A stretch of DNA of 64,000 nt from Devosia sp. A16 (GTDB lineage Bacteria > Pseudomonadota > Alphaproteobacteria > Rhizobiales > Devosiaceae), in assembly GCF_001402915.1 (NCBI RefSeq), contig NZ_CP012945.1, positions 372,001-436,000 of the forward strand. The letters run 5' to 3'. Under the pieces are notes generated by a model, which saw only the letters and a program-made list of their open reading frames with translations, ran no database searches and was not told the DNA's origin. Shown in pieces: positions 43,484-51,589 of the stretch. Within the stretch, counting starts at the first letter, position 1. The number at the start of each line of letters is the position of its first letter. Both the position numbers and the translations under genes were made by a program.

Positions 43484-44114
43484 CGACCTGCTCGACCGGC
43501 TGGTTGCCGACCTCAAGCCGACACCACCCGCCGCGCTGCCGGCCCGACTGTTCGGCTGGGCCGGCCTCGGCGTGGTGCTCTCGGCGCTGCTGATGCTGGC
43601 CTGGCTCGGTCCCCGGCCGGACATGATGGAAGCCCCCGGCACCATGATGTTCTGGACCAAGTTCGCCTATACCGCGATCTTCGCCGTGGTCGGCGGCGTC
43701 GCGGCGCTCAACCTGGCGCGTCCGGGCGGCAGCTTGCGCCGGCAGGTGATCGGACTTGCCATCCTGGTGCTGCTGGTCGGCGCCGGCGGCCTCGTCCAGC
43801 TCGTGCTGATGGGCCCCGACCAGATGAGCCGGCTGGTGATGGGCAGCACCGCCTTGCGCTGCCCGTTCTACATCGTCGCGCTCTCGGTCCCGATCTACGC
43901 CGGCATCGTCTTCGCCATGCGCCGCGCCGCCCCGACCAACCCGACCCTCGCCGGCTTTGCCGCCGGATTGTTCGCCGGCGGCGCCGGCGTCTGGGTCTAC
44001 GCCTTTCACTGCACCGAAAGCGGCATGCCGTTCATTGCCATCTGGTACACGGCGGGCGTGCTGGCAACGGCGCTGCTCGGGGCGGTGATCGGGCGGTTTG
44101 TGTTGCGGTGGTAG
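43476..44114 (+). CDS. nrsF: NrsF-family (DUF1109) membrane anti-sigma factor
   Basis: A 212-residue protein with a short cytoplasmic N-terminus (MSDDLLDRLVADLKPTPP) and six hydrophobic segments, as in DUF1109 anti-sigma factors. Two Cys lie in conserved-looking places near membrane segments (ALRCPFYIVALS and AFHCTESGMPF); in NrsF of Caulobacter such Cys are needed for sensing metal or oxidant. It should hold SigF until oxidative or heavy-metal stress. The start ATG lies within the end of sigF. Confidence 0.9.
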   Translation: MSDDLLDRLVADLKPTPPAALPARLFGWAGLGVVLSALLMLAWLGPRPDMMEAPGTMMFWTKFAYTAIFAVVGGVAALNLARPGGSLRRQVIGLAILVLLVGAGGLVQLVLMGPDQMSRLVMGSTALRCPFYIVALSVPIYAGIVFAMRRAAPTNPTLAGFAAGLFAGGAGVWVYAFHCTESGMPFIAIWYTAGVLATALLGAVIGRFVLRW

Positions 44115-44154
44115 GGGCCGGAGATCCCCGAAGCACACCAACGCCCGGCGCTGG

Positions 44155-44272
44155 CCGACCCCCACCCCTGATCCCTCCCCCTAAACATGGGGAGGGAGAC
44201 CAAAACACGGGCGTCGAGGTTAAGCGTCTCCCTCCCCATGTTTAGGGGGAGGGATCAGGGGTGGGGGTCGGC
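44155..44272. repeat. Long inverted repeat (GACCCCCACCCC family)
   Basis: Nearly perfect arms CCGACCCCCACCCCTGATCC and GGATCAGGGGTGGGGGTCGG with inner CCCCCTAAACATGGGGAG and CTCCCCATGTTTAGGGGG. It lies between convergent nrsF and the ThuA-like gene. Confidence 0.85.
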
Positions 44273-44298
44273 GAGCACCGTGGCTCGGGGTGAAATGC

Positions 44299-44952
44299 CT
44301 AACCCTCGTCCCGAGCCGCCCAGTTGATCCCGCGGCGCAGGATCGTCGCCATGTGCGGGTTCTCGAACTCGGTGGCGCGATGCCCCAGGGTCGAGTGGAA
44401 CACCTTGCCCGCCCCATATTGCCGTTTCCACACCACCGGCATCACCACGCCCTTGGTCCACGGCGCGTGCTGGCCGGAAAAGGTGGTGGTCGCCAGTACC
44501 TCGACCGAGGGGTCCATGTGCATGTAGTACTGCTCGGACGTGTAGGGGAACGAGGCCGGGATGCCCTGCATGATCGGATCCTCGGGCCTCGTCACCTCGA
44601 CCGTATAGTCGATGATGTTGCCCGGGTGCGCCACCCATTGGCCGCCGACCACGAACTGATAGTCGACCGCGTCGCGGAACGCGTCGCTCATCCCGCCATG
44701 GTGCCCGGCGAGGCCGACGCCGCCTTCGATGGCTTTCACCAGGTTCGCCAGCGGCTCCTTCTCGATCTTGCTCATGGTGTAGATCGGGATGATCAGGCTG
44801 AGCTCGTGGATCGCCGGATCGGCGAACACCTGGAGATCGGTTTCCACCCGCACCGAATAGCCGTCCTCGTGCAGCCAGCGCCGGTAGAGGGCCGCGCATT
44901 CCTCGGGATCGTGCCCGTTCCACCCGCCCCAGACGATCAAGGCACTCCGCAT
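44299..44952 (-). CDS. ThuA-like domain protein
   Basis: A 217-residue glutamine-amidotransferase-like (ThuA/trehalose utilisation) protein: SALIVWGGWNGHDPEECAALYRRWL, VGLAGHHGGMSDAF, QWVAHPGNIIDYTVEV and GKVFHSTLGHRATEFENPHMATILRRGINWA. It lacks the classical Cys nucleophile. The ATG at 44952 is chosen because the frame upstream is non-homologous. It stands alone and is distinct from the ThuA at 50655-51425. Substrate unknown. Confidence 0.88.
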   Translation of the reverse strand: MRSALIVWGGWNGHDPEECAALYRRWLHEDGYSVRVETDLQVFADPAIHELSLIIPIYTMSKIEKEPLANLVKAIEGGVGLAGHHGGMSDAFRDAVDYQFVVGGQWVAHPGNIIDYTVEVTRPEDPIMQGIPASFPYTSEQYYMHMDPSVEVLATTTFSGQHAPWTKGVVMPVVWKRQYGAGKVFHSTLGHRATEFENPHMATILRRGINWAARDEG

Positions 44953-45237
44953 AGTCGACTCCCGTAAGCTATGATCGGAAAGCTGCTGGCTTTCCCCCTT
45001 CCCATCGCCCGAACCGGCAATCGAAAGCGGCCGGAGAGTAACCGAACCGGCCGGGCATGGAAGCCCAAAAGCGTCACCCCACGGCCTTCCGCTCAGGGGC
45101 TTTCTATAGTTAACTCGTCGTTCCACTGGAGTTGCGGATGACGGCCAGCGGCATGCCTGATGCTTGTTACACCGGCGTTGCAATGCAGTGCGAGAAGGGT
45201 CCGGACCAACCGGAATCCACGATAAAGGGACAGAGAT

Positions 45238-47094
45238 ATGAAGAAGCTGTTGTTCGGCGCCGCGGCGCTGGCGCTGTCAGCCGGATTGACCGGCGCGGCG
45301 CAGGCCGAGTTCTCGCTCAAAATCCTCCACATCAATGATTTCCACTCGCGCTTCGAATCCATTACCGGCACTGACTCGACCTGCAACGCCGAAGGCGAGC
45401 AGAAGGGCGAGTGCTTCGGCGGCATCGCGCGCCTGAAGACCGCCATCGACGCCGAACGCGCCAAGGCCACGGCAGCGGGCGAGAACGTCGTGCTGTTCTC
45501 GGCGGGCGACGAATTCCAGGGGTCGCTGTTCTACACCCAGTACAAGTCCGAGATCGTCGCCGACTTCATGAACGACATGGGCTTCGACGTGGTCGCCACC
45601 GGCAACCACGAGTTCGACGACGGCCCGGCCGAGTTCGCCAAGTTCATCGCCTCGGCCAAGTTCCCGATCATCGGCGGCAATTTCGATACCACCAAGGACG
45701 CTGACCTCAAGGGTCTGCCCAAGGGCGTGATCGTCCTCAACATCGCCGGCGAGAAAGTCGGCGTCGTCGGCGCCACCACCGAGGATACCCCGGACATCGC
45801 CTCGCCCGGCCCGAACGTGGCGTTCGAGAGCGTCACCGAATACGTGAAGGGCGCCGTCGACGCGCTCGAGGGCGCGGGGATCAACAAGATCATCGTGGTC
45901 AGCCATATCGGCTACAACGTCGATCAGGACCTCGCCAAGGCCGTCTCCGGCATCGACGTGATCGTTGGCGGCCACACCCATACCTTCCTCGGCACCGGCA
46001 AGGGCGAGGCCGGCCCCTATCCCACGCTGATCAAGAACCCCGACGGCGTCGACGTGCCGATCGTCCAGGCCGGGCAATACGGCAAGGTGCTGGGCGACCT
46101 CACCGTCACCTGGGACGATGCCGGCAAGGTGGTTTCCGCCACCGGAGCGCCGATCCTGCTCGATGCCTCGGTGACGCCCGACCAGGGCTTCCTCGACCGC
46201 GTCGCCGAACTGGGCAAGCCGCTCGAGGCACTGAAGGCCGAAGTGATCGGCAACGCCACCGACGTCATCCAGGGCGACCGCAATGTCTGCCGTGTCGAGG
46301 AATGCTCGATGGGTAACCTCGTGGCCGACGCCCAGCTCGATCGTGTCGCCGACCAGGGCGTCACCATCTCGATCGCCAACTCGGGCGGACTGCGCGCCTC
46401 GATCGATGCGGGCGAGATCACCATGGGTGAAGTGCTGACGGTGCTGCCCTTCTCCAACACTCTCGCCACCTTCCAGCTCACCGGCGCCGACCTCGTCGCC
46501 TCGCTGGAAAACGGCGTCAGCCAGATCGAGGAAATCGCCGGCCGCTTCCCGCAGGTCGCGGGGCTGAAATACACCTTCGACAAGTCCAAGCCGGTCGGCT
46601 CGCGCATCTCCGACGTACTGGTCAAGGATGGCGACAACTGGGTGCCGATCGACCCCGCCAAGACCTACGGCATCGTCACCAACAACTATGTGCGCGGCGG
46701 CGGCGACGGCTACGAACTGTTCGGCACCAAGGCGGTAAATGCCTACGACTTCGGCCCACCGCTGGAAAAGGTGGTCGCCGACTACATCGCCAAACTCGGC
46801 GGCGACTACACGCCCTACACCGACGGCCGCATCACCGATGCCTCTCCGGCGGCGGCACCCGCACCGGCAGCTGAACCCGCGGCTCCGGCTGAAGCACCGG
46901 CGGCTCCGGCTGAAGCACCGGCGGCTCCTGCGACTACCGAGGCTCCGGTCACACCCGCCGTCCCGGCTCCGGCCGAGGCCCCCGCACCGGCGCCTGCCGA
47001 AGCCCCGGCTGCGCCGGCCGGGACACCGGCCATGGAAGCTCCGGCGATGGAGGCTCCCGCCATGGCCCCTGCCCCGGAGGCCCCGAAGCAGTAA
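45238..47094 (+). CDS. Secreted 5'-nucleotidase / UDP-sugar hydrolase family protein
   Basis: A 618-residue periplasmic enzyme with a signal peptide (MKKLLFGAAALALSAGLTGAAQA). The metallophosphatase domain shows LKILHINDFHSRFE, FSAGDEFQGS, ATGNHEFDDG, VVSHIGYN and IVGGHTHTF. The C-terminal 5'-nucleotidase domain shows NSGGLRASIDAGEITMGEVLTVLPFSNTL. From about residue 540 an Ala/Pro/Glu-rich tail follows, ending in Met-Glu-Ala-Pro units. It would release nucleosides from nucleotides, which suits the nucleoside importer and purine catabolism genes. A terminator follows. Confidence 0.92.
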   Translation: MKKLLFGAAALALSAGLTGAAQAEFSLKILHINDFHSRFESITGTDSTCNAEGEQKGECFGGIARLKTAIDAERAKATAAGENVVLFSAGDEFQGSLFYTQYKSEIVADFMNDMGFDVVATGNHEFDDGPAEFAKFIASAKFPIIGGNFDTTKDADLKGLPKGVIVLNIAGEKVGVVGATTEDTPDIASPGPNVAFESVTEYVKGAVDALEGAGINKIIVVSHIGYNVDQDLAKAVSGIDVIVGGHTHTFLGTGKGEAGPYPTLIKNPDGVDVPIVQAGQYGKVLGDLTVTWDDAGKVVSATGAPILLDASVTPDQGFLDRVAELGKPLEALKAEVIGNATDVIQGDRNVCRVEECSMGNLVADAQLDRVADQGVTISIANSGGLRASIDAGEITMGEVLTVLPFSNTLATFQLTGADLVASLENGVSQIEEIAGRFPQVAGLKYTFDKSKPVGSRISDVLVKDGDNWVPIDPAKTYGIVTNNYVRGGGDGYELFGTKAVNAYDFGPPLEKVVADYIAKLGGDYTPYTDGRITDASPAAAPAPAAEPAAPAEAPAAPAEAPAAPATTEAPVTPAVPAPAEAPAPAPAEAPAAPAGTPAMEAPAMEAPAMAPAPEAPKQ

Positions 47095-47119
47095 GGCACA
47101 TTGGGCGGCTAAAATATGC

Positions 47120-47147
47120 GAAGGGCGCCTCCGGCGCCCTTTGTTTT
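47120..47147 (+). terminator. Rho-independent terminator after the 5'-nucleotidase gene
   Basis: AAGGGCGCC-tcc-GGCGCCCTT followed by TGTTTTT: a strong stem and a T-rich tail 25 bases after the stop. Confidence 0.85.
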
Positions 47148-47198
47148 TGCGGACAAATCCACCGAAGAAGTCCCTGCAGGGCAGCCCCACGCACCGGC

Positions 47199-47370
47199 AG
47201 ACACCCTCCCCTTGACGGGGAGGGATGGGTGGGGCGTGTCACGCGCTGGATGACGGCTGGAGGCGCGCGAAGCCGCACGCCCAATACCCTCCGCCCCCTA
47301 CGAGCTCTGCCAGGTCGCTTGCGCTCCCAAGCTTCGCTCGACTCCCCCGTCAAGGGGGAGGTGGGCATCG
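47199..47370. repeat. Inverted repeat region between the nucleotidase and GNAT genes
   Basis: CACCCTCCCCTTGACGGGGAGG and CCCCCGTCAAGGGGGAGGTG face each other across about 110 bases. The interior has scattered repeat remnants and no credible gene. Confidence 0.6.
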
Positions 47371-47389
47371 AGTTTGGGGCTGCTCGCGC

Positions 47390-47905
47390 TCAGCGCTGAA
47401 ACAGTACCACCTTGTCGTCGCCATAGATCGTGCGGGCGAACTCCTTGAAGCCGAGCCGGCCCGCGACCCGCATCGATGCGAGGTTGTCGACATTGATCAG
47501 GCAGGTCATCCGGCGGCCCGGGAACTGCGTCTCGGCCCAGCCGATCGCGGCCTGCATCGCTTCGGTGGCATAGCCCCAGCCCTGCGCCGACGGCATCAGC
47601 GCCCAGCCCGCTTCGAGCGTCCCCTCGAGCGACGGCTCGATGATGCGCCGGGCCTCGTGGAAACCGGCCTCGCCGACCAGTTGCCCGGACTCCTTCTCGA
47701 AGGTCGCGAAAAAGCCGAAGCCGAGATGCTGCCAGCCTCCTGCCCGGGTCAGGAAGCGCTGCCAGCTCTGCTCGCGGGTGAACACCCGGCCACCGATGAA
47801 ATGCACCACGTCCGGATCCGCCCACATGGCGGCGAAAGCGTCGAAATCCTCAGGCGTATAGGCGCGGAGGATCAGCCGCTCGGTTTCGATCACTGGAATG
47901 TCCAT
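47390..47905 (-). CDS. GNAT N-acetyltransferase (RimJ/RimL-like)
   Basis: A 171-residue acetyltransferase: IETERLILRAYTPEDFDAFAAMWADPDVVHFIGG at the N-terminus, EAGWALMPSAQGWGYATEAMQAAIGWA as the acetyl-CoA loop (Q/RxxGxG/A variant QGWGYA), and NLASMRVAGRLGFKEFAR near the end. RimJ/RimL-like members acetylate protein or small-molecule amines; substrate unknown. Its ATG follows the GlsB-like gene stop by four bases. Confidence 0.9.
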   Translation of the reverse strand: MDIPVIETERLILRAYTPEDFDAFAAMWADPDVVHFIGGRVFTREQSWQRFLTRAGGWQHLGFGFFATFEKESGQLVGEAGFHEARRIIEPSLEGTLEAGWALMPSAQGWGYATEAMQAAIGWAETQFPGRRMTCLINVDNLASMRVAGRLGFKEFARTIYGDDKVVLFQR

Positions 47906-47909
47906 GGCG

Positions 47910-48161
47910 TCAGCGCGGCCTCGCCAGCTGGCGCCAGATCAGCAGCACGATCACCGAGCCGACTATGGCGCCGAGGAAGTTGGCCGGCTCGCCCTGGTGC
48001 AGCCAACCGATCTGCTGGCCCAGCCAGGTCGCGACAAACGCCCCGACGATGCCGAGCACCGCGGTAAGGATGAAGCCGCGCGGCTTGGGATCGCCCGGCG
48101 TGATCAGTTTGGCGATGAACCCGACGATCAGACCGATCAGGATGACGCCGATGACTTCCAT
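47910..48161 (-). CDS. GlsB/YeaQ/YmgE-family small membrane protein
   Basis: An 83-residue protein of three hydrophobic segments with the family pattern IGVILIGLIVGFIAKLITPGDPKPRGFILTAVLGIVGAFVATWLGQ. Such transglycosylase-associated proteins are often general-stress induced. GGAGGG precedes the ATG at 48161. It forms a two-gene unit with the acetyltransferase. Confidence 0.9.
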   Translation of the reverse strand: MEVIGVILIGLIVGFIAKLITPGDPKPRGFILTAVLGIVGAFVATWLGQQIGWLHQGEPANFLGAIVGSVIVLLIWRQLARPR

Positions 48162-48263
48162 GTAACCCTCCCTGCCCGCCGCATAAATGGACCTGTGGTC
48201 GACGGGTTGCAATGGGGGCACCGCAGCAAACCGGATGCGAGCAGAACGACGGCAGGTGGCTGT

Positions 48264-48373
48264 GGACCCCCACCCCTGTCCCCTCCCCGCAAGGGGGAGG
48301 GAGACCCTCCCACTGACGTCTCGGCCCTATCGTCTCCCTCCCCCTTGCGGGGAGGGATCAAGGGTGGGGGTCA
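48264..48373. repeat. Long inverted repeat (GACCCCCACCCC family)
   Basis: GGACCCCCACCCCTGTCCCC and GGGATCAAGGGTGGGGGTC arms with inner CCCCGCAAGGGGGAGGG and CTCCCCCTTGCGGGGAG. It shares the GGTGGCTGTGGACCCCCAC outer part with 57286-57420. Confidence 0.85.
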
Positions 48374-48405
48374 GCGCGCGCCGGCGCTTCGTCGCCCCCG
48401 CCCCC

Positions 48406-49452
48406 TCAATGCGTCGGCAGTTCCTTGCGCTGCTGCTCCGACACCGTCGCGAGGTCCAGCACCTTCTGCAGTTCCGCGGCATGGCGGAAGCTTGGCTCCT
48501 GCATCGTGCCGGTCTTCACCGCCTCGGCGAAGCGCTGGTAGTTGGTCGGCACCGGCGGGACCTCCATCTCTTCCCAGGTGCCGCTCTCGACGTTCTCCCC
48601 GAGGCAGACGCGCAGGCGCGAGCCGTCGTGGCGGTGCTGCACCTCGACGCCGCCCTTCTCTCCATAGACCCGCAGCCGCAGCTCGTTCATGTGGCCGGTG
48701 GCCCAGCGGCTGGCGTGGATCACGCCCAGGGCGCCATTGTCGAAATCCACCGCCATGGTGAAGCTGTCATTGGCGTCGAGTTCGTACTCGCCGATCTTGT
48801 TGCCGTCCGCCTTGTCGAAGGTCTTCAAACGCGCGAACACGTGCTCGATCTCGAGACCCGAGCCATAGGAGGCGAAATCGAGGATGTGCACGCCGATATC
48901 GCCGAGCACGCCGTTCGAGCCGTGCTTCTTCGACAGCCGCCATAGCCACTGCGATTCCGTGCGCCAATCGCCCCAGGCCTTGGACACCAGCCAGCTCTGC
49001 AGGTAGCTCGATTCCACGTGCTTGACCGCGCCGATGGCGCCCGAGAGCACGATCTCGCGCGCCTTCTGCAACTGTGCCACGTTCCGGTAGGTGAGGTTCA
49101 CCATGTTGATCAGGCCCGATGCCTCGGCCACCTCGACCATCTCGAACGCCTTGGTGGCGTCGGTCGCCAGCGGTTTCTCGCAGAACACGTGCTTGCCGGC
49201 CTTGAGCGCTGCGATCGAGGTGGCGTGGTGGATCGAATCCGGCGTCACGTTGGCCACGGCGTCGAACTCGCCCCAGGCGATCGCCGCGTCGAGCGAAGCG
49301 AAGCCGTTCGGGATGTTGTGGGTGGTGTTGAACTTCTCGAGCCGGTTCGGATCGACGTCGACGCCGGCAACGACGCTGACCCCGTCGATGGCGGCAAAGT
49401 GCTTGGCGTGCTGGGCGGCCATGCCGCCTGTGCCGAGGATGAGCATGCGCAT
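48406..49452 (-). CDS. Gfo/Idh/MocA oxidoreductase, ThuB-like paralogue
   Basis: A 348-residue NAD(P)-dependent oxidoreductase: MRMLILGTGGMAAQHAKHF (Rossmann), GKHVFCEKPLA with the catalytic Lys, NMVNLTYRNVAQL, and the GDIGVHILDFASYGSG site with Asp and His. It has exactly the same length as the next gene and long shared stretches (HVFCEKPLA, LINMVNLTYRNVA, WLWRLSK, YELDANDSF against YVLDANDSF), so the two are tandem duplicates. It is the last gene of the thu-type operon. ThuB-like enzymes oxidise the 3-position of disaccharides; the division of labour between the two is unknown. Confidence 0.9.
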   Translation of the reverse strand: MRMLILGTGGMAAQHAKHFAAIDGVSVVAGVDVDPNRLEKFNTTHNIPNGFASLDAAIAWGEFDAVANVTPDSIHHATSIAALKAGKHVFCEKPLATDATKAFEMVEVAEASGLINMVNLTYRNVAQLQKAREIVLSGAIGAVKHVESSYLQSWLVSKAWGDWRTESQWLWRLSKKHGSNGVLGDIGVHILDFASYGSGLEIEHVFARLKTFDKADGNKIGEYELDANDSFTMAVDFDNGALGVIHASRWATGHMNELRLRVYGEKGGVEVQHRHDGSRLRVCLGENVESGTWEEMEVPPVPTNYQRFAEAVKTGTMQEPSFRHAAELQKVLDLATVSEQQRKELPTH

Positions 49453-49533
49453 AGGTGTATTCCTTCGAGCTGGGGCGCCTGGATCGCCCGTGTACGTTGT
49501 TCTGTCGTTCGGGTCGGGCGCGGCGTCCGCGCG

Positions 49534-50580
49534 TCAGACCCGATGTTCCTTGCGGTCGAGATCGGCAATGAGCGCCAGGTCGAGGATTTTCTGCAGCCCC
49601 GCGGCATGGCGGAAGTCCGGGTCGTCCTGCACACCCGTCCGCACCGCTTCGACGAAGCGCTGGTAGTTGGTCTTGACCGGTTCGGCCTTCACTTCGCGCC
49701 ACGTCGAGGTCGCGACATCCTCGCCGGCGCAGACCCTCAGCAGCGAGCCCCAGTGGCCGTGGCTCAGTTCCAGCCCGCCCTTGTTGCCGTAGACGCGCAG
49801 CCGCTGGTCGTTGGAATGGCCCGAGGCCCAGCGCGACGAGTGAATGGTGCCGATGGCGCCATTGGCGAATTCGGCCGAAATGATGAAGCTGTCATTGGCA
49901 TCGAGCACATATTCGCCGATGCGGTCCCCCGGCACCTTCTGGAAGGTCTGCAGGCGCGAGTTCATGGCGACGATCGGCTGGCCGATGGCGAAGGTGGTGA
50001 AATCGAGAATATGGATGCCGATATCGCCGACCGTGCCGTTCGAGCCGTGGCCCTTGCTGAGCCGCCACAGCCAGGTGCCGGCGAGGTTGGCCGCATCGTT
50101 GAAATCACGCAGCGCCAGCCAGTGCTGCAGGTAGCTCGCCTCGATATGCTTGACCTCGCCGATCGCGCCCGAGGCAATGATCTCGCGCGCCTTGTGCAGC
50201 TCGGCGACGTTCCGGTAGGTGAGGTTGACCATGTTGATCAGCCCGGCCTGCTCGGCGGCCTCGACCATTTCCATCGCCAGCCCATAGTTCGGCGCCAGCG
50301 GCTTTTCGCAGAACACGTGCTTGCCGGCAGCAAGCACTTTCAGCGTCGTCGGGTGGTGGATCGAATCCGGCGTGATGTTGTCGACGGCATCGAAATCGCC
50401 CCAGGCGAGAGCGTCATCCAGCGACGAGAACCGGTTGGCGATGCCGTAAGTATCGCAGAACGTAGCGAGGTTCTCGGGGATGGTGTCGACGGCGCCCACC
50501 ATCTGAACGCCTTCGATGGTCTGGAAGGCCTTGGCGTGGCTGTTGGCCATGCGGCCGGTACCGAGAATGAGGAGTCGCAT
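49534..50580 (-). CDS. thuB: Gfo/Idh/MocA oxidoreductase ThuB
   Basis: A 348-residue oxidoreductase with GTGRMANSHAKAF, GKHVFCEKPLAPNY, NMVNLTYRNVAELH and GDIGIHILDFTTF. It follows thuA directly, the place of thuB in Sinorhizobium meliloti, where ThuA and ThuB act on imported trehalose and related disaccharides through 3-keto intermediates. A hairpin lies between it and thuA. The paralogue at 48406 follows after 81 bases. Confidence 0.82.
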   Translation of the reverse strand: MRLLILGTGRMANSHAKAFQTIEGVQMVGAVDTIPENLATFCDTYGIANRFSSLDDALAWGDFDAVDNITPDSIHHPTTLKVLAAGKHVFCEKPLAPNYGLAMEMVEAAEQAGLINMVNLTYRNVAELHKAREIIASGAIGEVKHIEASYLQHWLALRDFNDAANLAGTWLWRLSKGHGSNGTVGDIGIHILDFTTFAIGQPIVAMNSRLQTFQKVPGDRIGEYVLDANDSFIISAEFANGAIGTIHSSRWASGHSNDQRLRVYGNKGGLELSHGHWGSLLRVCAGEDVATSTWREVKAEPVKTNYQRFVEAVRTGVQDDPDFRHAAGLQKILDLALIADLDRKEHRV

Positions 50581-50613
50581 CGCTTTGTCGGGGTTCGTGG
50601 TCGAGACGGGATA

Positions 50614-50635
50614 AGGGCCGCCCGGAGGCGGCCCT
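50614..50635 (-). other. Intercistronic hairpin between thuA and thuB
   Basis: AGGGCCGCC-tccg-GGCGGCCCT on the minus strand, followed by TAT. It may attenuate or stabilise; a full stop is unlikely because thuB needs to be read. Confidence 0.55.
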
Positions 50636-50654
50636 GAATCAGATCAGCGTAGCG

Positions 50655-51425
50655 TCACTTGGGGTGATGCGTCAGCTTGGCGCCGCGCTCGACGATGTGC
50701 TCGATCGCCTTGTCCACCGGAGTGTTCGGCGCCTTCAGCAGATGTGCGTGATTGTCCGGGTTGTAGGCCCAGTTCACCGCATTGCGCAGCACCTTGCCGA
50801 CATTGGCGTCGTGATAGGTCGGATAGGTTTCGTGACCCGGGCGGAAGTAGAAGATGTTGCCGGCGCCGCGGCGATAGGTGAGTCCCGAGCGGAACACTTC
50901 GCCGCCCTGGAACCACGAGACAAACACCGTCTCGAGCGGCTCGGGTACCGAGAAGGGCTCGCCGTACATCTCTTCGTTCTCGAGTTCGAAATAGGGGCCG
51001 AGTCCCTTGGCGATCGGATGGCCCGGGTTCACCACCCAGATGCGCTCGCGCTCGCCGGCCTCGCGCCAGTGCAGGTTGGCCGGCGTGCCCATCAGGCGCT
51101 TGAACACCTTGGAGTGATGGCCGGAATGGAGCACGATCAACCCCATGCCTTCCCACACGCGCTGCACCACGCGCTCGACGATCTCGTCCTTCACTTCGCC
51201 ATGTGCCGCGTGTCCCCACCACACCAGCACATCGGTGTTGGCGAGCTTTTCCACCGTCATGCCGTGCTCGGGATCCTGCAGGGTCACCGTGGTGGGGACG
51301 AGGTTCTTGTCCTCGCCGATCAGCGCGGCGATCTGGCCGTGCATTCCCTTGGGGTAGTTCTCGGCCACCGCCTTGTTCTTCTGCTCGTGGACATTCTCAC
51401 CCCAGACGGTGACGCGGATCGGCAT
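50655..51425 (-). CDS. thuA: ThuA, trehalose utilisation protein
   Basis: A 256-residue ThuA protein: [87 protein letters not shown] and [29 protein letters not shown]. It acts with ThuB in disaccharide catabolism. The 164-base gap to thuK holds a hairpin and a possible LacI operator, so thuA and thuB may be under a second control. AAGGAGAC stands before the ATG. Confidence 0.9.
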   Translation of the reverse strand: MPIRVTVWGENVHEQKNKAVAENYPKGMHGQIAALIGEDKNLVPTTVTLQDPEHGMTVEKLANTDVLVWWGHAAHGEVKDEIVERVVQRVWEGMGLIVLHSGHHSKVFKRLMGTPANLHWREAGERERIWVVNPGHPIAKGLGPYFELENEEMYGEPFSVPEPLETVFVSWFQGGEVFRSGLTYRRGAGNIFYFRPGHETYPTYHDANVGKVLRNAVNWAYNPDNHAHLLKAPNTPVDKAIEHIVERGAKLTHHPK

Positions 51426-51451
51426 GGCGGGTCTCCTTGGTAATCGTGGAA

Positions 51452-51476
51452 AGGGCCGGACGATGGCTCCGGCCCC
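51452..51476 (-). other. Hairpin in the thuK-thuA gap
   Basis: On the minus strand GGGCCGGA-gccatcg-TCCGGCCC is followed by TTTCC, about 30 bases before thuA. It resembles a weak terminator or attenuator. Confidence 0.5.
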
Positions 51477-51495
51477 AGAATCTGAAATGATCGCT

Positions 51496-51507
51496 CAAAG
51501 CGGTTTG
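51496..51507. promoter_or_regulatory. Possible internal LacI operator
   Basis: CAAAGCGGTTTG differs by one base from CAAAGCGCTTTG, the palindrome before thuE. It lies in the gap between thuK and thuA. Confidence 0.4.
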
Positions 51508-51589
51508 GTCGTCGGCGGGATTCACTGCATCCGCCGCTCGCAATTGACAAGCAAGTGCGGCGAAAATCAGTGATCCCCAGGCAATTTTG

